In this document: piece after piece, positions 54,192 through 63,772 of the stretch | Layout: each line of letters opens with the position of its first letter | How positions within the stretch are numbered: position 1 is the stretch's first letter | Assembly: GCA_917880885.1 (NCBI GenBank) | Contig: OU862923.1 | Span: 22,294,770-22,358,769, forward strand | Length of the DNA stretch: 64,000 bases | Reading direction: 5' to 3' | DNA from: Limnephilus marmoratus | Lineage: Eukaryota > Arthropoda > Insecta > Trichoptera > Limnephilidae | Notes under the pieces: generated by a model | Database searches by the model: none | What the model was told of the DNA's origin: nothing | Seen by the model: only the letters and a program-made list of their open reading frames with translations | Position numbers and translations under genes: made by a program

Positions 54192-55640
54192 ATGTCGGGA
54201 AAGGCTGATATTGCTCTCATTGGTCTGGCTGTCATGGGCCAGAACCTAATTCTAAATATGGACTCAAAAGGCTTCGTGGTGTGTGCCTTCAATCGGACAG
54301 TCGAGAAAGTAACACACTTCTTGAACAACGAAGCGAAAGGGACCAACATAATCGGAGCCACCTCCATGCAGGACATGGTCAGCAAGCTGAAGAGCCCGCG
54401 CAGAGTCATGCTGCTGGTCAAAGCCGGCTCCGCTGTGGACGACTTCATCCAGCAGCTGGTTCCTCTGCTCTCCAAGGGAGACATCATCATCGACGGGGGT
54501 AATTCAGAATATACCGACACTCAGCGCCGCTGCAAAGAATTAGAAAAACTCGGTCTGCTCTTCGTCGGCGCCGGAGTCAGCGGCGGAGAAGACGGAGCGA
54601 GGTACGGGCCATCCCTAATGCCTGGAGGTCACAAGGAGGCCTGGCCACACATCCAGCCCATCTTCCAGGCTATCTGCGCCAAGTCCGGGGACGAGCCGTG
54701 CTGCGACTGGGTGGGAGAGGATGGCGCGGGACACTTCGTCAAAATGGTTCACAATGGCATCGAATACGGAGACATGCAACTCATCTGCGAGGCTTTCCAC
54801 CTGATGAAGAACGGACTCGGCATGGACCAGGATGAGATGGCGGAAGTTTTCGAGACGTGGAATAAGGGTGAACTGGATTCCTTCCTGATCGACATAACAA
54901 AGGATATTCTCAAATACAAAGACACCGACGGTTCATTCCTTCTCGAAAAAATTCGCGATTCTGCCGGGCAAAAAGGCACGGGAAAATGGACCGCGATCGC
55001 TGCCCTGGAATATGGAACTCCCGTCACGCTAATAGGAGAAGCCGTGTTTGCGCGTTGCCTCAGTGCCCTAAAGGAAGAAAGAGTAGAGGCCAGCAAAATC
55101 CTGAAGAATGCTCCTGTGACTTTCAATGGCGACAAAAAAGAGTTTTTAGCCAAGATTCAAAAGGCGCTTTACGCGAGCAAGATCGTATCTTACGCTCAAG
55201 GGTTCATGCTATTGAGAGAGGCGGCCAAGTCTTACGGCTGGAAGCTGAACTACGGAGGCATCGCTCTCATGTGGCGCGGCGGTTGCATCATCAGGAGCGT
55301 GTTCCTGGGGAACATCAAGGATGCGTACACCAGGAACCCGAACCTTTCCAACTTGTTGCTGGATGATTTCTTCTCTAACGCCATTCTGAAAAGCCAGCAG
55401 TCTTGGAGGGAGGTAGTTTCCCAGGCGGTTCTCCTTGGAGTCCCAGTGCCCGCGCTGAGTTCAGCTCTATCTTTCTACGACGGGTACCGCTGCGAGGTGC
55501 TGCCCGCCAACTTGCTGCAAGCGCAGAGGGATTACTTTGGGGCACATACTTATGAGGTGCTCGGGAAGGAAGGCAAGTATGTGCACACCAACTGGACAGG
55601 CCACGGCGGGGATGTCTCTGCATCCACCTACACTACCTAG
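54192..55640 (+). CDS. Pgd: 6-phosphogluconate dehydrogenase, decarboxylating
   Basis: A complete single-exon gene encodes 482 residues, the usual length. The enzyme oxidises and decarboxylates 6-phosphogluconate to ribulose 5-phosphate, producing NADPH in the cytosolic pentose phosphate pathway. The N-terminal Rossmann fold begins [13 protein letters not shown] (residues 7-19), with NRT at 34-36 for [14 protein letters not shown] and [20 protein letters not shown] follow. Catalytic Lys and Glu lie in [16 protein letters not shown] near residue 184. The all-alpha C-terminal domain includes [10 protein letters not shown] and [14 protein letters not shown], and the tail reaches [11 protein letters not shown] and HTNWTGHGG. 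The start is the ATG at 54192 (AAAATGTCG); the frame is open to a GTG at 54159, but that is not a eukaryotic start. No intron and no defect are present. AATAAA follows at 55871. Confidence 0.97.
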   Translation: MSGKADIALIGLAVMGQNLILNMDSKGFVVCAFNRTVEKVTHFLNNEAKGTNIIGATSMQDMVSKLKSPRRVMLLVKAGSAVDDFIQQLVPLLSKGDIIIDGGNSEYTDTQRRCKELEKLGLLFVGAGVSGGEDGARYGPSLMPGGHKEAWPHIQPIFQAICAKSGDEPCCDWVGEDGAGHFVKMVHNGIEYGDMQLICEAFHLMKNGLGMDQDEMAEVFETWNKGELDSFLIDITKDILKYKDTDGSFLLEKIRDSAGQKGTGKWTAIAALEYGTPVTLIGEAVFARCLSALKEERVEASKILKNAPVTFNGDKKEFLAKIQKALYASKIVSYAQGFMLLREAAKSYGWKLNYGGIALMWRGGCIIRSVFLGNIKDAYTRNPNLSNLLLDDFFSNAILKSQQSWREVVSQAVLLGVPVPALSSALSFYDGYRCEVLPANLLQAQRDYFGAHTYEVLGKEGKYVHTNWTGHGGDVSASTYTT

Positions 55641-55870
55641 TTCATTCCAGGCACAACTTGCAGCTCAATTAATTAAGGTTTAGAGGGAACAATGCTTAGG
55701 ATAAGAAATTTTGTACTTATGTTAATTAATATATTTGGGGACCGACAAGTGTACTACATATTATGGTGAAACAAGTGTACTACATATTTTGATAATTAAT
55801 GAGAGAAAAAGCCTTCTGTTTTCTTATCAGAAAAAAAATTATACCTCCTGTTAAATAATGTATAATGTAA

Positions 55871-55926
55871 AATAAAATAATATGTATGCCACACTATTTT
55901 TATTTTTATAAAATGTTCAAAATAAA
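55871..55926 (+). terminator. Polyadenylation signals of the 6-phosphogluconate dehydrogenase gene
   Basis: AATAAA lies at 55871-55876 and 55921-55926, giving 3' UTRs of about 250-300 bases. Within the UTR the phrase ACAAGTGTACTACATATT is duplicated (55745 and 55780). Confidence 0.55.
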
Positions 55927-55949
55927 TATTTGATTTTATGTTGAAATTA

Positions 55950-56590
55950 TGTAGTGTTTTAATTCATTTATAATATTCGAATTCGTCATTCTTCCTCTGC
56001 GACAATATTTGTCATTGATTTTGAACCGCCTTCATTTGAATACTTAACACCAGTGAATCTCAACCATTGAAGGCAACAACTTACTTTTTCAAAAAGAGCA
56101 TGAAGCGTGGTAATGGAATAAAATAAATGTAATGATGAAGTTAATTAATTTCGTAAAACAAAACATTTGGAAAGTGATTCAGTTACCAGTAATGATTATC
56201 ATACTTGATTCTCATAATTTATTTAGATATTTCCCACAATGCATTATTTTACGTCAACATGATAATTCAAAAATGTAATCAATTACAATCATTGATCGTG
56301 AGATTAGATTCTGCTAATATTAGTAACAGATTACACTTTTGAAAATGGGAAAAACCAAATGCGTAAAGTTTTACGGCAAATTGGATTCTAAGTGGAATCA
56401 TAGGTTCCTATCATGAAATAATTTCGAAAGCAATTTTGAAGCTCACTTTCACTTTATTTTCGCAGAAATTGCAGATTTTTACAGCGAATATAATAAAATA
56501 ATAACACCCAGTCATGAGTGTTACTCAAATGCAATGGAAAATTCAAACCACATTTTTTTTTTATATTAGATACTTACTCCAAAAAATAAA
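55950..56590. other. AT-rich intergenic DNA
   Basis: No gene or repeat is recognised. Confidence 0.35.
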
Positions 56591-56596
56591 TTAAAG

Positions 56597-57085
56597 AAAC
56601 TAATTTCTCTCAGGGCCTACGTCATCTTCGAAGATGCTGTGTGGAGGTTCTTTTTGAGGAGAGGAAGAAGTGAACATGTTGTAGTAGCAAAGAAATACAG
56701 GCCGGCAAATCATTGTGATGAACCGAAGAACGAGTCGCAGGAGACCAAATATCAACCGTGTACATACGTTGGGCACGCATTTGTCATGTTTCCCGACTAG
56801 GCACCGGTGACGAAAGGATCAATGATCCCATTTCCTCGGAGCTTCTACCATTGTAATACCGGTAAAACAAGGACAGCTTACCTATCTGACGCCTGTGCTC
56901 TAAAGATTGCAATCCGCATAGGGGAACCTACCAACAGATCACCCGTTTCTGCACAGTCAAGGGTTTTTTCAGGTATTTTGGGGCTCCAGACTAGAGGTGG
57001 CCGCCAAATTCAACAGTGGGGCGCACTTGCGATTTGTACATGTCAGTAGTTGCTTACTATTAAAGTATCTGCAGGCCCTGAACAA
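56597..57085 (-). mobile_element. LINE L1 fragment, copy 5
   Basis: On the minus strand it starts at the CAGGGCCTGCAGATACTTTA region, continues through CAAGTGCGCCCCACTGTTG and ACCGGTATTACAATGG, and ends in the CAGCATCTTCGAAGATGACG and GGCCCTGAGAGAAATTAG tail. It keeps the uninterrupted sequence AATAGTAAGCAACTACTGAC at the place where copy 1 holds the Jockey-like insertion. Frameshifts and a ~100-bp deletion are present. Confidence 0.7.
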
Positions 57086-57089
57086 TATG

Positions 57090-57436
57090 TCCAGCCAGTG
57101 GCGTAGCGAAGGAGGGGCGGAGAGAAAGTTAGGTGTATAATAAAATTGCAGGAGCCATGGGCTAGAGCAAAGACCAAACCAAAGTAGGCCAAGTGCAGAA
57201 GAAAAGAGAGAGCCGAGCATATACACAGATAAATGTGTAATCAATGTATATAGCACAAGTCTTTTCCCAAAGATGATAATATAAAATCTGAGGTAACACA
57301 AGGTTTCCTGCGAGTTGTAAAAATAGATGGATTGAATTATTTTGAGGTGAAAGTAATGCAAAAACAATGAAAAAATAAGGATAATAAAAAAAATCTTTCT
57401 TCTATTTGGGTGGCGCTTTAATGATTTGGACTAAAG
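57090..57436. other. Intergenic DNA with one hAT-like end
   Basis: CCAGTGGCGTAGCGAAGGAG at 57096 looks like a hAT-type left end; no partner is seen. The remainder is AT-rich. Confidence 0.4.
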
Positions 57437-57437
57437 A

Positions 57438-57768
57438 ACATGCGGGTGAGGTTTGTCGAGGTCTTCGCGGCCGGTGTCTCTGCTCACCTGCTGCGTGGTG
57501 GACAGGATCGAGAGAAACTGCTTGAGGGAGGTCTTTTATCCTCTCCAGGCCAGAATCTCCGGATTCATCGCCTTGCACTACTAGTTGGATTCATACGTCC
57601 GTCACTCCTGGACTCACTGACTCCCAGTTTCTTACCCATCCCTCCTACCTTTTTCCTTCCCAGAACTTCCTCTCCTTCCTTTCCTTAAAACAACCCTCCA
57701 CACAGCATCTCCTAAGATGACACAGGCCCTGAGAGAAATTATTTTCCTCAGAGCCTCCTGTGCTAATG
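57438..57768 (+). mobile_element. SINE-like family A, copy 6
   Basis: It lacks the 5' block and starts at GCGGGTGAGGTTTGTCGAGG. The body is followed by ACCCTCCACACAGCATC, the stem-loop GGCCCTGAGAGAAA / TTTTCCTCAGAGCC, and an A-run at 57770-57781. Confidence 0.7.
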
Positions 57769-57828
57769 AAAAAAAAAAAAAACATATTGAGGAAAAGAAG
57801 AAAATCAGGACAATATAATATGAAGTTA

Positions 57829-57981
57829 GGGAACGTACCCATACTACGTGACCTGTTCGGGGGGGGGGTCTTCAAAATACCACGTTTGGTACAAATGAGC
57901 GGCGGTTGCTTAGGTTTTTGGTCACCGGGGGGGGGGGTTAAAAATTGCAAAAAATTGGTCACGTAGTATGGGTACGTTCCC
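57829..57981 (-). mobile_element. PIF/Harbinger-type MITE (family H1), copy 5
   Basis: Ends GGGAACGTACCC and GGGTACGTTCCC are flanked by TTA at 57826-57828 and 57982-57984. G runs of 9-10 show it is in the same orientation as copy 1. Confidence 0.88.
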
Positions 57982-58015
57982 TTACAGTAGATGATATGAT
58001 ATATACAGAATGAGT

Positions 58016-58470
58016 TGTAGTTGGTACTGTCAACCCGGTAACCGATTATTGGACTATTATTTTCACAACACTTCTGCCATAAGTCACCCCGAGTGGATCG
58101 CTGCGTTTAGTGGCTTGGCACGGGTGCCCAGGTTCATGAGGTTTGTCCTCGGATCTTGGCGGCAAATGCATCTGCCAACAACTGCGTGGTAGACCGAAAC
58201 GGGAGAGATTGGTTGAGGGAGACCTTTTGATCTCTTTAGCAGGTCTCTCTCGGAACATTGCCTTACCACAGTGGGAGGATAGATTCATATGTCTGTCACT
58301 CCCGGACATACTGACCCCTAGATTCCTATCTACCTCTCATATATTTTTACCTTCCCAGAACTTCCTCTCCCTCTTTTCCTAAAAAGACCCTCCACACAGC
58401 ATCCCCAAAGATGAAATAGGCCCTGAGGGGATTTTTTTTCCTCAGGGCCGCCAGTGAGAAGCTAATGCAA
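58016..58470 (+). mobile_element. SINE-like family A, copy 7 (nearly full length)
   Basis: It runs from the AACCGATTATTGGA block, through AAGTCACCCCGAGTGGATCG, to the stem-loop GGCCCTGAGGGGAT / TTCCTCAGGGCC and a T/A tail region. It faces copy 8, which starts ~55 bp further on in the opposite orientation, so their stem-loops are adjacent and inverted. Confidence 0.7.
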
Positions 58471-58524
58471 TTTTTTTTTTAAAGTAAGAAATTGCATCAC
58501 ATTCAAAATTTTTTTTTTTACTCG

Positions 58525-59462
58525 AGCTCCACACAGGAGGCCCTGAGGAAAATAATTTCCCTCAGGGCCTATGTCATCTTTGGGGATGCTGTGTGGAGGG
58601 TTTTTTTAAGGAAAGGAAGGAGAGGAGAGTTCGGGGAAGGAAAAGGGTTTAAGGGGTGGGTAGGAATCTGGGGTTCAGTATGTCCTGGTCTCGTATTTCC
58701 AATCCCTAACGCGGTTGAGTCACTCTAGCGACTGAGCCGCGTTAGGGATTGGAAGGCGTAAATCGCCTTACAAACACTACCGCATTTCAGTCGCGCTAGT
58801 GACTGAACCGCGTTAGGGATTGTTATGCATAAATCACCTTACAAAAGCTATACCGATTCAGTCACCTATGCGCTTCGTTGCTCTATCAGTTTCTGTGAGG
58901 GCGACGACCGTAATTATAGAGAGGTTAGCAGAGAGGATGGACAGCGTTTTTTTAGTTAGCATTTTTTTTACATTGAAAATTTATTTTAAGTAAAAAAAAC
59001 GCGGGTTTTTTTTATAACTGAGGGTGACGACCGTAATTATAGAAGGGTGAGCAGAGAGGATGGACCGCGTTAATTTTTTACTTAATTTTTTTTTTTTTAC
59101 ATAGAAAATTTAATTTGAATCGGTATAGCTTTTGTAAGGTGATTTATGCATAACAATCCCTAACGCGGTTCAGTCACTAGCGCGACTGAAATGCGGTAGT
59201 GTTTGTAAGGCTATTTATGCCTTCCAATCCCTAACGCGGCTCAGTCGCTAGAGTGACTCAACCGCGTTAGGGATTGGAAATACGCGTCTTGGTTTGGATT
59301 GGTCATCCGCCTCCAAGACCTAGACAAACCTCACCCCATGAACCCGGGCACCCCTGCTAAATCACCAAACGTAGCGAACCACTTGGGGTGACCTATGGCA
59401 GAGGTGTTGGTTATCCAATAAAAGTTCCCGGGGCGGCGGTACCCATTCCCGCCTCCCAAATT
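58525..59462 (-). mobile_element. SINE-like family A, copy 8, split by a foldback element
   Basis: The two parts, 58525-58690 (3' tail side) and about 59300-59462 (5' side), join to the same internally deleted form as copy 5. The foldback element lies exactly at the deletion junction (TGTCCTGGT | CATCCGCC). Confidence 0.7.
58692..59284. mobile_element. Foldback element with palindromes inside its arms
   Basis: Arms of 169 bp (58692-58860 and 59116-59284) are inverted copies. Each arm holds two internal palindromes of the form AATCCCTAACGCGG...AGTC...GACT...CCGCGTTAGGGATT, so each arm can itself form two hairpins. The 255-bp centre carries two ~125-bp direct repeats with GACGACCGTAATTATAGA and GCAGAGAGGATGGA, at about 58900 and 59026. 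There is no coding frame. TGGT on both sides may be a short target duplication. Confidence 0.75.
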
Positions 59463-59464
59463 AA

Positions 59465-59850
59465 TCAAATACGAACGTGTCAAGGGTCAAAATAATGGAG
59501 TATGTATGTGAAAATGATGAGTCCGTTCCATCCTCTCTGCCATATAATAAATATTTATGTTCCTTTACTGGAAACAAATGCGACAACTTTATCTAAACTT
59601 TTCCACTTTTTCTATTCCACGTACGAATGAATTAGACGAGTTTATAATGCATCACGCTGTTAGGACAGAAAAGATCTTATGTTTTATATTATACACCTAC
59701 AAGTTAGTAAAGGTGTGATGGAAACAGAATCGGTTAGTCAGAACAAGAACACAAACAAAGTAAGGTAGTAGGGTCTAAGGGTCGACCGAGACATTCAACG
59801 AGAAGAATGTTCGGTCGGACCATCAAAAAGTAAATGATTAGTCAATTATT
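59465..59850. other. Intergenic DNA downstream of the RING-finger gene
   Basis: No repeat is recognised. The minus-strand RING gene probably terminates near 59850; TTTATT at 59862-59867 is its likely polyadenylation signal. Confidence 0.4.
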
Positions 59851-60078
59851 TTCTAGTCACATTTATTACTGAAATAACAATATGGAATGATAAACAAATG
59901 TACTAGAATCCAGAGCACCAAAATAATGTGAAGAAATGTATGTATAATTTAAAATACCACGCTACATCACTATCACACACACTCAAAACATATTTCTAGT
60001 TGATCTACCTGAAGCACGTCACTATAAATAGGGAGAATTAGAGCCTAGAGTAAAGTTGTTAGCTAGAAGTGGAGTGAC

Positions 60079-60213
60079 TCATGAGAACATAGAGTTGTGG
60101 AGGTTGTCCAGGTCATGTTCACGCTCCTTGGCACGCTTCTGCTCTTTCTTGAATTCCTCGTAGCGCGGGTCGTCCGTGAGCAGCTCGAATCTGCACAAGG
60201 GACAGGAGTTTGT
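60079..60213 (-). CDS. RNF181: RNF181-type RING ubiquitin ligase, last coding exon
   Basis: A minus-strand acceptor (ATTGCAG) at 60214-60220 opens [20 protein letters not shown] and continues [24 protein letters not shown] to a TGA stop at 60081-60079. The C-P-L-C here supplies the final two zinc ligands of the RING-H2 begun in the exon at 63578. The charged helix and the end LDNLHxxM are typical of RNF181, a cytosolic E3 ligase of about 150 residues (the Drosophila gene is CG7694). The phase-0 junction joins WLEK to TNSCPLC without a gap. The 3' UTR runs to about 59850. Confidence 0.88.
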   Translation of the reverse strand, partial: TNSCPLCRFELLTDDPRYEEFKKEQKRAKEREHDLDNLHNSMFS

Positions 60214-60619
60214 CTGCAATAGAAGAAAAAATTCTATAAAATATCTATTCTATCTGCTTCTTGCTCTGGAAAACAAAACTTGGGCAGAAAAGGTACTATC
60301 ATTCGCGTGAATAAATAAACTCTATCCTTTTTGATGACACTGGCTCAGGAGCCAAATGGGGTATGTTGTGAAGCTGAAGGCAATGGCATCCCCAATTGGG
60401 GTATGTTGTGAGGCTGAAGGCAGTGGGGAGGGGAAGGAGATGAGGCAGAGGAAGGTGGAGAAGTACCTGGCTATTCAGATCTGGTCACCAAACACGGCTA
60501 AAGCCATTTCATGCAATGTTTCAATTCTGAATGGTGGTCTTAAACCAGGGCGATACTGAGAGCACCTTCCACTCATATTATTTTAAATAAATTAATGGTA
60601 ATATAACACAAATAAAATT

Positions 60620-60699
60620 TATTTGCCAACGCCGGGATTCGATCCTGCGACCTTCTGATTGCGAGTCAAGAGCCTTACCCCTAGACCACTTTGGTCGTC
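60620..60699 (-). mobile_element. tRNA-derived SINE-like sequence
   Basis: On the minus strand the sequence has a tRNA-like A box (TGGTCTAGGGGTAAG, 60688-60674), an anticodon-like loop CTCGCAA, and a B box (GGATCGAATCC, 60644-60634). An AATAAATTTTATTTG tail follows. Only about four of seven acceptor-stem pairs can form and the loop anticodon would be CGC, so I read it as a degenerate SINE head rather than a working tRNA gene. Confidence 0.5.
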
Positions 60700-60701
60700 A
60701 A

Positions 60702-60925
60702 TGATGATAATAAGGAAGCCAACAATGATAACAATGAGGATGATAAGGAAGCCAACAATGATAACAATGATCATGATAAGGCAGCCAACAATGATAACAA
60801 TGATGATAAGGAAGCCAACAATGATAACAATGATGATGAAGAAGACAATAATGATGACGATGATTACTACAATAACGACGATGATAAAGAAGCCAATAAT
60901 AATAACGATGACGATGCTAATTAGC
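60702..60925 (+). repeat. Asp/Asn-coding minisatellite
   Basis: Units of 27-36 bp, such as GATAAGGAAGCCAACAATGA plus TAACAAT, repeat about six times. Because unit lengths are multiples of three, one frame stays open for 77 codons and encodes a D/N/E/K-rich peptide. It lies in an intron, next to a SINE, so it is a simple repeat rather than a gene. Confidence 0.75.
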
Positions 60926-60980
60926 GATTTGTAAAAAAAAATAATAAATAAATTTATGTTGCGTTTGATTTACCATCTTA

Positions 60981-61733
60981 AGGTGCCTGTAAACGATCAA
61001 ATTTGTTTGTCAAATTTTACGTTTGCTCGTCACGTGTTTGTTCAAATGAAGTTTGTCAAATATTAGTTCATTTATTTACAGCTTTCGCCGGGAATTGTCT
61101 TTTGATATTTATTGTATCCGGTCTGAAGTGAGGTGAATAGTGAAATATTTTGTGTTGTTAAAAATGATGGATACGGACAAAGCATTTCTTGCGTTGACAT
61201 TAGCTATGTGTTTTAAAAAGAAAAAAGAAGGTGTTGGTCTAGAGAATGGCTAAAATTAAGAGCTAAATATACCCATGAAAAATTGCTTAGGGATATATTA
61301 CGTACAGAACCAGAAGATTATGGTAACTTTCTGCGAATGGATAACCCAACCTAATAAATCTGTTATTGTTTTGATTCCGATGTTTCTTTTATTTTTATCC
61401 ATATAGTCCCTGCATTTTACTTTCCACGGTTGCGGCAGATCACGATATATAGATATAAAATGCAATAAAAAGTCTCTTTCGCTTATAATATTCGATGACG
61501 CAGCACTCTCCATAGTGATGGCAACACGAAACTGACGTATGTTTGATAAACACCCCCGCAAACGTTCAAACATGTTGTCAAATATCGTTCAAACTTTTCG
61601 TCAATCAGAATTTCTGACAAACACGTCAAACACGTAGTTTATTTGACAAGCACATCAAACAAGGCCGTAGACGTTCAAATAATTTGACAAACACGTAAAT
61701 TTGACAAACAAATTTGATCGTTTACAGGCACCT
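60981..61733. mobile_element. Deleted PIF/Harbinger element with transposase and MADF-like fragments
   Basis: Inverted ends AGGTGCCTGTAAACGATCAA and its complement (about 35-40 bp) are flanked by TTA at 60978-60980 and 61734-61736. On the plus strand from 61164 there is MMDTDKAFLALTLAMCFKKK, a one-base shift, then CWSREWLKLRAKYTHEKLL and PEDYGNFLRM, which match the N-terminus of Harbinger/HARBI1-like transposases. On the minus strand about 61573-61355 reads ERDFLLHFISIYRDLPQPWK, then CRDYMDKNKRN, a MADF-like start. The two genes, which converge in full-length elements, are fused by a deletion near 61352. Confidence 0.75.
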
Positions 61734-62108
61734 TTAAATACCAATATTGCATGAGGTGCGAAACTTTATAAATATTAAGAAAAACCCTAAGAGCCGTCTA
61801 CTAAGCCCGGCTAAGCCAGTGTCCCTTGGTTCTCAGGTTTCAAATAAAATTAGAAGGAAGGAAATCATTAGGATAAGAGCCACGGGTTGTAACCACAATC
61901 CCTCAGGTGGGAAAATGAATAAAATAAAACATTGTGAACTCTTTCCAGTATGCATGAGTTTTAACTCCAAATATCTGACCCACTCTCAAGCCTACTCCTC
62001 ACTGAGGAATTGAAAATGAGGAAATAAAAACCCATTTGTCTCTAAAATCTCTCGCGGGGTGCAGAATGAAATCATAGCTTCGAAGCTGTCATACCATAAT
62101 TCTATTGA

Positions 62109-62310
62109 TCCCCGGTAATATTATAAATGCAAAAGTGTGTTAGTTTGTTTGTCCTTCTTTCACGTCTTAGCGGAGCGACCGATCGACGTGGAACTGGGAA
62201 GTGACATAGGCTACTTTTCGTCCCGGAATTTTTTTAATACCATGCAAAAATTCTTTGTATAGTAATTTCTTCATAATAACACGGGAGTGAAGCCGCGGGT
62301 AAAAAGCTAG
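62109..62310 (+). mobile_element. Non-autonomous Helitron
   Basis: It starts TCCCCGGTAATATTATAAAT after A (62108) and ends GAAGCCGCGGGTAAAAAGCTAG (its last 20: AGCCGCGGGTAAAAAGCTAG) before T (62311). A-T insertion, TC start and CTAG end are the Helitron signature, and the internal CACGTC...GGAGCGACCGATCGACG stretch is typical of a very common lepidopteran repeat. It is 202 bp and non-coding. Confidence 0.72.
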
Positions 62311-62466
62311 TAGTCAATAATTTGAAAAGTTAATAATGAAATTCATTATGATACCATAAAAATAATTATGAATTACCCATTGAAATGTCATTCTTGTTAG
62401 TAAAATATAATTTTTATTTTTAAAGTATACATTCTAATGAGAAAGTGTTCTCAATGCCAATTATTA

Positions 62467-63260
62467 AGCCCGCCTTCCACTGCGAGCGGAAAAGAGTCGA
62501 GCTGAGCGGGGTTGGAGATGAGTGAAATAGCTTTGACCTTCCACTAAAAAAGAGTCGCTAAGAAGATAGGTGTTTGCCTTCCACTGCCTATGCGAGAAAT
62601 GAGCGAGGCGAGCGGAGCAATGTCAACGAAAAATGAGAAATAGTTTTACCCTTCCATTGAAAATTAGTCATCTCTGATTTTTCATCAGTGATTTCAAGTA
62701 CTGATTCTAGTGAGAATGATTTTTTTTGCACATATGCAATGAAAAAATGTTTGCCTAAAAAAATGCAATGAATTTTTTTTTAATTTCTGATGGTTTTCCA
62801 ACTAAATGGTGACATTGCTAGTCGTATCCTAAAAACACGAAAATTTACAAACGGCTGCAATAAACACCTCCATCTCAATAAAAACTCAGCGAGGCAACTG
62901 AATTGCCTACAGTTCTTGAGCGGAGTCGACGATGGTAAGCGAGCAGACTCTTTCGGACCTATTTTAACAAGTTCGGTCCGCTCCGCTCACCTCGTTCTTG
63001 ATGGAAGCACTTGTATGCAGTTAATGTGTGCGAGTTGAGCGGAGTTCGTACGGAGTCCGCTCCGCTCGCATTAGGGGAGCGGACTTGTTCGAACCTATTT
63101 AACTCATTTAGTCCACACCGGTCATCTCGTTCTTGATGGAAGCACTTGTATGCAATTAACGTTTGCTCATCTCGTTCTTGATGCACTTGTATGCAGTTAA
63201 CGTTTGGTAGTCGAGAGGAGTCCGTATGTAGTCCGCTCCGCTCGCAGTGGAAGGCGGGCT
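62467..63260. mobile_element. Non-autonomous element with AGCCCGCCTTCCACTG ends and TTA duplication
   Basis: Inverted ends AGCCCGCCTTCCACTGCGAG and complement are flanked by TTA at 62464-62466 and 63261-63263. The interior repeats GAGCGGAG, CTTCCACT and, on the right, a ~50-bp unit with TCTTGATGGAAGCACTTGTA three times (about 62994, 63131, 63175). No transposase is visible. Three-base TTA duplication suggests a PIF/Harbinger relation, although the ends do not start GGG. Confidence 0.7.
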
Positions 63261-63577
63261 TTAGGGCTAACTCAATTGACATGAAATGGTCTCCTGTTAT
63301 TATTCAAATGATAATTTAATTTTAGAAAAAACATTGTGTTTGTGAGATTATACACAACTGACATGGTTTTTGCTTCTTTCAACAGCAAATAGTGTCTACA
63401 GTATTATTACTACATGTTTAATATCGTCTCTCACCTGGGACCTAATTCTCTATCATTTATTGCATATTAAATAACACAATTCTTTTGTTCCCACTCTCAT
63501 CTGAGGCCGACTACCAATTCAAATCAATGAAATTTTAGATTACAACAATCCAGCGAAGATGAGAGGAAAATAATCAC

Positions 63578-63752
63578 CTTCTCAAGCCAAGTGAGGATGC
63601 AGTCTTGATGGTACATGTGATCGCACGGCATCACAGTGACTGTCTCCCCTCGATGATGCACCTTCAGGCAGACGGGGCACTTCTCCCCCTCGCTGACCAC
63701 TGTCGTCTTCTTCAGTTCCTCCACCGCCTGCTTGGCCGCTGGGGGAGGCAGT
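63578..63752 (-). CDS. RNF181: RNF181-type RING ubiquitin ligase, penultimate coding exon
   Basis: The minus-strand exon starts after TTTGCAG and reads LPPPAAKQAVEELKKTTVVS, EGEKCPVCLKVHHRGETVTV and MPCDHMYHQDCILTWLEK, ending at a GTGATT donor. CPVC, then C...H-x2-H-x2-C and the next exon's CPLC make the C3H2C3 RING-H2 pattern that binds an E2 enzyme. The PPPAAKxAVExL lead-in is characteristic of RNF181. The exon is 175 bp and enters in phase 2, so at least one upstream exon with the start codon must lie beyond the right edge. Confidence 0.9.
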
Positions 63753-63772
63753 CTGCAAACAACGAAAGGATA

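Larger units (their letters stand above)
60214..63577 (-). other. Intron of the RNF181-type gene, loaded with repeats
   Basis: The donor is AAG|GTGATTATC and the acceptor is TTCTATTGCAG, giving a 3,364-base intron. It contains a tRNA-like SINE, an acidic-frame minisatellite, a Harbinger derivative, a Helitron and a TTA-type element. About 60345-60560 repeats a sequence also found at 2480-2570 (GCATCCCCAATTGGGGTATG), partly duplicated within itself; its nature is unknown. The interval 61737-62105 has nothing recognisable. Confidence 0.75.

Noticed and set aside
60620..60699. Functional tRNA gene
   Set aside because: A and B boxes are present but the acceptor stem pairs poorly and the sequence continues into a SINE-like tail.
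60659..60934. 77-91-codon acidic or Met/Thr-rich ORFs
   Set aside because: They are minisatellite translations inside an intron of the opposite strand.
61747..62013. 88-codon basic ORF
   Set aside because: It lies on the strand opposite to the RNF181-type gene within its intron, and I see no domain, splice or composition support.
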